DNA of 64,000 nt from Aquificota bacterium (GTDB lineage Bacteria; Aquificota; Aquificia; Aquificales; Aquificaceae). Every line of letters starts with the position of its first letter. Within the stretch, counting starts at the first letter, position 1. The notes under the pieces were generated by a model. That model saw nothing but the letters and a program-made list of their open reading frames with translations. It did no database searches and was not told the DNA's origin. A program made the position numbers and the translations under genes. Of the stretch, positions 60,273 through 64,000 are shown piece by piece. Location of the stretch: NCBI GenBank assembly GCA_013153495.1, contig JAADEH010000008.1, positions 1 to 64,000 on the forward strand, in the 5' to 3' direction.

Positions 60273-60323
60273 AGGTTTTTAATATAAAACAGAGACCGCT
60301 TACGCGGTTTTATAATCTCAGTT
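60273..60323. promoter_or_regulatory. Divergent promoters with inverted repeat between thiO and cstA
   Basis: Leftward TATATT (60281-60286), 8 nt before thiO. Rightward TATAAT (60311-60316), 7 nt before cstA. Between them is the repeat ACCGC-TTAC-GCGGT (60295-60308), where an operator could affect both. No Shine-Dalgarno for either gene. Confidence 0.45.
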
Positions 60324-62000
60324 ATGAGCGCTTTGGGAGTAATTGCCTTCGCTCTTCTTATGTATGGAGTGGGATTTTTCTTTTACTCAAGGTATCTCTC
60401 TCAAAAGGTTTTCGGACTTGACGATAGCAGGAAGACACCGGCTCACGAGCTTGAGGACGGGGTAGATTATGTCCCCACCAACAAGTGGATACTCTTGGGA
60501 CATCACTTTACCTCCATAACGGGTGCGGGTCCCATAGTTGGTCCGGCCATAGCGGTTATATGGGGGTGGGTTCCAGCACTGCTCTGGGTAGTCCTCGGTG
60601 CGGTCTTCATAGGTGCGGTGCACGACTTTGGAGCTTTGGTAACCTCCATAAGACACAAGGGTAGGTCTATAGGAACTATTCTCGGAGAGTATGCGGGTGA
60701 GCGTGCGAGGGTTCTATTTCTACTTCTGATACTCGCTTTAGCTGTGCTCGTGAATGCGGTCTTCGCTTACGTGATAGCCTTGCTCTTTACCAAGTTTCCC
60801 TCGAGCGTTATCCCTGCCTGGGCTATAATCCCTCTGGCGCTGACCTTCGGGTATTCGGTCTATAAACTCAGGGTCAACTTTCTGATACCGACGGTTTTCT
60901 TCCTCGCTCTTCTATACGCTTCCATGTTCCTGGGGAAGGCTTACCCCGTTGATATTTCTTCTCTTGCAGGGTTTTTAGGTTTGGAACCTATAATGCTCTG
61001 GATACTTATACTCTTTACCTACACTTTCTTTGCCTCTTCCCTTCCCGTGTGGCTACTTCTCCAGCCGAGGGATTTCCTCAACGGACTTCAGGTGGTTATT
61101 CTCCTCTTTCTCATATACATCGGTGCTCTCGTAGCCAATCCGACCATAGTAGCACCCGCGGTAAACCCCTCCCCCGAGGGGGCACCTCCCATGTTTCCCT
61201 TTCTGTTTATAACAATTGCCTGCGGAGCTTTGAGCGGGTTTCATGCTCTCGTCTCTTCGGGGACGTCTTCCAAACAGCTCTATCGTGAGAGCGATGCCAG
61301 AACGGTGGGATACTTGGGCTTTTTGGGAGAAAGCTCCCTTGCGGTTGCGGTCATATTAGCCTGCACTGCGGGCATAGCCATGTTCTCTGCTGACAGATTT
61401 GCTGAGCTTTACAGCTCTTGGGCTGTTATAAAGAAATCCGCTGTTCCCGCTGTAGTAGAAGGGGGTGCTAACCTTATCTCCTCTCTCGGAATTCCTCTCG
61501 ACTTGGGAAAAACTCTCATAGCCACATTGATAGTTCTCTTTGCGGCGACTACTATGGACACCAGCGTGAGAATTCAGAGGTATATACTCAACGAACTCGG
61601 GCAAATATACTCGATAAAGCCTCTGAGGAATGCGTGGTTTGCCTCTTTGGTTGCGGTTCTCACCTCCATGGCTCTCGTCCTTGCCAAGGAAGGGGGTAAG
61701 GGAGGCTTGGTGTTCTGGCCTGTGTTCGGAGCTGCAAATCAGCTCTTGGCTGGGCTGGCACTCCTCGTAACGTTCCTGTATTTGAGAAGGTCCAACAGAC
61801 CCACCCTACCTATTCTCATACCCCTTTTAGGGGTGCTCGTAATAACCTCAACGGCTATGTTTATGAACGCGGTAAACAATGCAATCAGGGGCGATTATCT
61901 CCTCTCCACCGTTAGCGGGATTATCCTTATCCTTGAGGTAGCTATAATCTTGGAAGCCATTAAAGCTATCAGGTCCGAGAGGGTGGAGGCAGAGGTGTGA
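60324..62000 (+). CDS. cstA: CstA-family peptide/pyruvate transporter
   Basis: 558 aa with about 15 membrane helices. [30 protein letters not shown] and [15 protein letters not shown] are the CstA signatures, as is [15 protein letters not shown]. CstA transports pyruvate or peptides in E. coli; the substrate in an autotroph is unknown. It is shorter than E. coli CstA (about 700). It is followed by a small CC-ending gene with GTGA overlap. Confidence 0.88.
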   Translation: MSALGVIAFALLMYGVGFFFYSRYLSQKVFGLDDSRKTPAHELEDGVDYVPTNKWILLGHHFTSITGAGPIVGPAIAVIWGWVPALLWVVLGAVFIGAVHDFGALVTSIRHKGRSIGTILGEYAGERARVLFLLLILALAVLVNAVFAYVIALLFTKFPSSVIPAWAIIPLALTFGYSVYKLRVNFLIPTVFFLALLYASMFLGKAYPVDISSLAGFLGLEPIMLWILILFTYTFFASSLPVWLLLQPRDFLNGLQVVILLFLIYIGALVANPTIVAPAVNPSPEGAPPMFPFLFITIACGALSGFHALVSSGTSSKQLYRESDARTVGYLGFLGESSLAVAVILACTAGIAMFSADRFAELYSSWAVIKKSAVPAVVEGGANLISSLGIPLDLGKTLIATLIVLFAATTMDTSVRIQRYILNELGQIYSIKPLRNAWFASLVAVLTSMALVLAKEGGKGGLVFWPVFGAANQLLAGLALLVTFLYLRRSNRPTLPILIPLLGVLVITSTAMFMNAVNNAIRGDYLLSTVSGIILILEVAIILEAIKAIRSERVEAEV

Positions 62001-62239
62001 AACTGGGAGAGGTGCTGAAGGAGTTTTACAGGTTAAAGTTCGGTCAGGGCTTTGCCCGCGAAGCGAGAAAGCTGGACGAGGTCTTCCTCTTTTTCCTGTT
62101 TTCCGACTACTTTGGGCTTCCCAATCCTTACAAACTTCTCCTTTTAGAAGCCTATCCCTTTTTACTCGAGGATTTTCACCGGTGGCACAAAAGGATGGGT
62201 CTTGAGCACTCACCTTTGGAGTGGATAAGGTGTTGTTGA
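61997..62239 (+). CDS. Small CstA-partner protein with C-terminal Cys-Cys
   Basis: 80 aa, GTG start overlapping cst[12 protein letters not shown] near the N-terminus and LEWIRCC at the end. It fits the small proteins with a conserved aromatic/Arg-rich N-terminus and a terminal CC that accompany transporters such as CstA (I believe NCBI names these cory-CC-star); E. coli YbdD, the CstA partner, also ends in Cys-Cys. Ligation of metal or a thioester role is possible but unproven. Confidence 0.75.
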   Translation: MKLGEVLKEFYRLKFGQGFAREARKLDEVFLFFLFSDYFGLPNPYKLLLLEAYPFLLEDFHRWHKRMGLEHSPLEWIRCC

Positions 62240-62268
62240 GAGGTTATATTAATTAGAGGAGGTTTGGA

Positions 62269-62448
62269 ATGCACTTTCCTTTTCCTTGGCAAATTGCTCT
62301 CGTCCTGTTGGTTATACTGGTAATCTTCGGTGCGTCCCGACTTCCGGAGTTGGGGAAGTCGCTCGGAGAGGGTATAAGGAACTTCAAGAAGGGTCTATCG
62401 GAAGAGGAAGAGGAAAATCCCAAATTGAATAAAAAGGAGGATGAGTGA
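62269..62448 (+). CDS. tatA: Twin-arginine translocase TatA, copy 1
   Basis: 59 aa. N-terminal membrane helix ([22 protein letters not shown]), the FG hinge, an amphipathic helix ([11 protein letters not shown]) and an acidic tail. GAGGAGG is 6 nt upstream. Overlaps copy 2 by one base (TGATG). TatA forms the translocation pore for folded proteins. Confidence 0.9.
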   Translation: MHFPFPWQIALVLLVILVIFGASRLPELGKSLGEGIRNFKKGLSEEEEENPKLNKKEDE

Positions 62449-62681
62449 TGCCCTTTATAGGAAACATTTCGGTGCCTGAACTTTTGATAATACTTGCTAT
62501 AGTGTTCGTGCTGTTCGGTGCCTCAAGACTTCCAGAAGCGGGAAAGGCTCTCGGAGCGGGTATAAGGAACTTTAAGAAAGCTCTCTCCGGTGAGATTGAG
62601 GTGGAAGAGGAGAAAAAGATAAAGGAAGTTAAGGCGGAGGAGGTCAAAGAGGAGAAGAAGGAAGAGGCAAAGACCGGCTAA
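62448..62681 (+). CDS. tatA: Twin-arginine translocase TatA, copy 2
   Basis: 77 aa from ATG 62448 (a GTG one codon earlier is possible). [29 protein letters not shown], an amphipathic helix and a long Glu/Lys tail. Preceded by AAGGAGG. The two copies share the FGASRLPE block and probably form mixed pores. No tatC is in the window. It overlaps the convergent rsmI gene by 4 nt. Confidence 0.92.
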   Translation: MPFIGNISVPELLIILAIVFVLFGASRLPEAGKALGAGIRNFKKALSGEIEVEEEKKIKEVKAEEVKEEKKEEAKTG

Positions 62682-63361
62682 TCAAATACTCTTTTGCGGG
62701 AGAAAACTATCACGACCTCCCCCTTTATCCGTTCCCTGCTTTCAAGTTCTTCTATAACCTCTGAAAGTTTCCCTCTTATGTATTCCTCATGAACTTTAGT
62801 CAGCTCCCTCGCAACGCATACGGAGACATCCCCGAAGACCTCTCCGATTAAGCGTAGTGTCTTTATTGTCCTGTTAGGGGACTCGAAGAGTATGAAAGTT
62901 GTATCTTCACAGGCGATAAGCTCTTCAAAAAAGCCTTTCGTTCCCTTCTTTGGGGGAAAACCTAAGAAGGTGAACCTGTCGGTGGGAAGTCCCGAGCCTA
63001 CCAGAGCAGTTATGGGAGCGGAGGGTCCGGGGAGCACTTCTATTTCTATGTTTTCCTCTATGCACTTCCTTATAAGTCTGTATCCCGGGTCCGATACGGC
63101 GGGCATTCCTGCATCTGATACGAGGGCAACGTCGTGCTCTTCGAGGATTTTTATTATTCTTGGTATCTGTCTCTCTTCTTTGGGTTCGTAATAGGAGAGG
63201 AGCTTTTTATCCTTTATGTCGTAGTGATTTAGAAGTATCTTGGTTCTTCTGGTGTCCTCACAGGCTATATAGTCCACCTCTTTTAGGACTTCCAAGGCTC
63301 TTAGGGTTATGTCTTTGAGGTTTCCTATCGGCGTGGGAACGACGAAGAGCTTTCCCATCAA
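62678..63361 (-). CDS. rsmI: 16S rRNA (cytidine1402-2'-O)-methyltransferase
   Basis: 227 aa. [31 protein letters not shown], and [17 protein letters not shown] are diagnostic of RsmI, which modifies C1402 of 16S rRNA. Overlaps the tautomerase gene by 4 nt. Confidence 0.95.
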   Translation of the reverse strand: MMGKLFVVPTPIGNLKDITLRALEVLKEVDYIACEDTRRTKILLNHYDIKDKKLLSYYEPKEERQIPRIIKILEEHDVALVSDAGMPAVSDPGYRLIRKCIEENIEIEVLPGPSAPITALVGSGLPTDRFTFLGFPPKKGTKGFFEELIACEDTTFILFESPNRTIKTLRLIGEVFGDVSVCVARELTKVHEEYIRGKLSEVIEELESRERIKGEVVIVFSRKRVFD

Positions 63362-63546
63362 TCCTTATCGGAGAGTAGTTTTCCTTCCTTTCCCCAGTTA
63401 TCCCTGTCTATCTCCTCTATCACCACGTAGGTGGCGGAGGGAGGTTTGTTAGCAACCTCTTCGAGGAGCTTTGTTATCCCTTCAACTATCTTTCTCTTCT
63501 GGTCTTTGGTTAGCTTTCCCGCAACTTTGACGTTGACATAAGGCAT
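63358..63546 (-). CDS. 4-oxalocrotonate tautomerase-family protein
   Basis: 62 aa. MPYVNVKVAG places Pro at position 2, which becomes the N-terminal catalytic Pro after Met removal; PPSATYVVIEEIDRDNWG is the family's C-terminal loop. Such enzymes tautomerise enol-keto acids; the role here is unknown. Confidence 0.9.
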   Translation of the reverse strand: MPYVNVKVAGKLTKDQKRKIVEGITKLLEEVANKPPSATYVVIEEIDRDNWGKEGKLLSDKD

Positions 63547-63568
63547 GTTTATTATCCTACCACTCTCA

Positions 63569-63574
63569 TATACT
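63569..63574 (+). promoter_or_regulatory. -10 element of the MFS gene, leaderless placement
   Basis: TATACT, 7 nt before the MFS ATG, followed by TTCTGCT (compare TATACT-TTCTGT before leuD). No Shine-Dalgarno. Confidence 0.45.
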
Positions 63575-63581
63575 TTCTGCT

Positions 63582-64000
63582 ATGCGTTTGATAGAAACGG
63601 ACATAACCTGCAGACTTGACGCTCTGCCTTGGAGCAGGTTTCACACGAAGTTCCTGCTGGCTTTGGGTATTACCTGGGTGCTGGATGCTTTCGAGGTTGT
63701 AATCGTCGGCAATGTGCTGGGTAGTATGACCAAATCTTTGAATTTATCTCCCTTTGAAGGTTCTCTCGTAATAAGCGGTTTCTTGATAGGTGCTATCGGT
63801 GGGTCTTTTCTGTTCGGGTATTTGGCGGACCGATACGGTAGGAAGAAGGTTTTTCTGATTACGCTTCTTCTTTACTCTCTGGGAACTTTCCTTACGGGCT
63901 TTGCGTGGGATTTTTACAGTGCCTTTGCGCTGAGGGTTATTGCGGGTGCGGGTATAGGGGGCGAGTTTGCCGCTATCCATTCCGCAATTGACGAGTTCAT
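63582..64000 (+). CDS. MFS transporter, N-terminal part (cut by window end)
   Basis: At least 139 aa. WVLDAFEVVIVGNVLG, the loop motif GYLADRYGRKKVF (DRxGRKK), and RVIAGAGIGGEFAAIHSAIDEF match the sugar/aromatic-acid:H+ symporter branch of MFS. Four of the expected 12 helices are seen. Substrate unknown. Confidence 0.88.
   Translation, partial: MRLIETDITCRLDALPWSRFHTKFLLALGITWVLDAFEVVIVGNVLGSMTKSLNLSPFEGSLVISGFLIGAIGGSFLFGYLADRYGRKKVFLITLLLYSLGTFLTGFAWDFYSAFALRVIAGAGIGGEFAAIHSAIDEF

Overview
The window looks like chromosome from a thermophilic, chemolithoautotrophic member of the Aquificota, most likely Aquificaceae (a relative of Hydrogenobacter, Hydrogenivirga or Thermocrinis). The reasons are a five-gene 2-oxoacid:ferredoxin oxidoreductase operon of the kind that serves the reductive TCA cycle, a DabA/DabB inorganic-carbon uptake operon, Lys/Glu-rich proteins, very tight packing with many ATGA-type overlaps, and family members typical of that lineage (TrpS with an insertion, FolP with a long N-terminal extension, SirA-like TusA). 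The genus is an inference. There is no rRNA, no CRISPR array and no insertion sequence; one tRNA (Asn) is present.

Layout. 0.2-9.9 kb is a divergent motility and chemotaxis locus. Leftward runs fliM-cheZ-cheY-soluble MCP-J-domain protein-PilZ protein. Rightward runs globin/CZB chemoreceptor-micro-MCP-cheV-cheA-cheW. 9.9-13 kb holds an SbcD-type nuclease, a LOG-family protein, a small basic secreted protein and dnaN. 13-15.1 kb is a nitrate transporter behind a fused tandem PII protein with a good sigma-54 promoter. 15.2-20 kb holds a TrpD2-like gene, tRNA-Asn, dnaB, ridA and dnaK. 20-24.4 kb holds a porin with a near-consensus promoter, a coiled-coil protein, an exported DsrE-like protein, two tiny membrane ORFs, leuD, a Sua5-like gene and a Uma2-like gene. 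24.4-29.7 kb: glcD leftward; sppA, flavin reductase, folP, cdaA and ybbR rightward.

29.7-34.8 kb is an A-type Fe-S carrier and one long leftward chain of overlapping genes: trpS, PHP protein, 80-aa protein, diguanylate cyclase, PTPS-III-like enzyme, pdxA, lapA. 35-40 kb has a GATase-like protein, a GAF/HD-GYP phosphodiesterase and tetR-tolC-hlyD. 40-46.4 kb alternates host genes (HIT, ribF, tusA-dsrE-tusC-tusB-queD) with AT-rich, probably acquired genes: a UDG-like protein, a broken DNA methyltransferase, and an AAA ATPase/nuclease-like pair that is the best candidate here for an undescribed defence module. 46.3-53.1 kb has an EndoIII-like enzyme and the DAB operon with a PII-like protein. 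53.2-57 kb is the por operon. 57-64 kb holds thiC, thiO, cstA with a CC-ending partner, two tatA genes, rsmI, a tautomerase and a truncated MFS gene.

How it works together: inorganic carbon is taken up by DAB and fixed with help from the ferredoxin-dependent oxidoreductase, nitrogen enters through NarK under PII control, and cells steer by a soluble haem-sensing chemoreceptor. Second messengers include c-di-GMP (GGDEF, HD-GYP, PilZ) and c-di-AMP (CdaA). Two regulatory patterns stand out. Many monocistronic or lead genes have a -10 hexamer only 6-9 nt before the ATG and no Shine-Dalgarno, suggesting leaderless mRNAs. The por operon and the Fe-S carrier gene share an 18-bp TATAAG-N6-CTTATA palindrome at their promoters.
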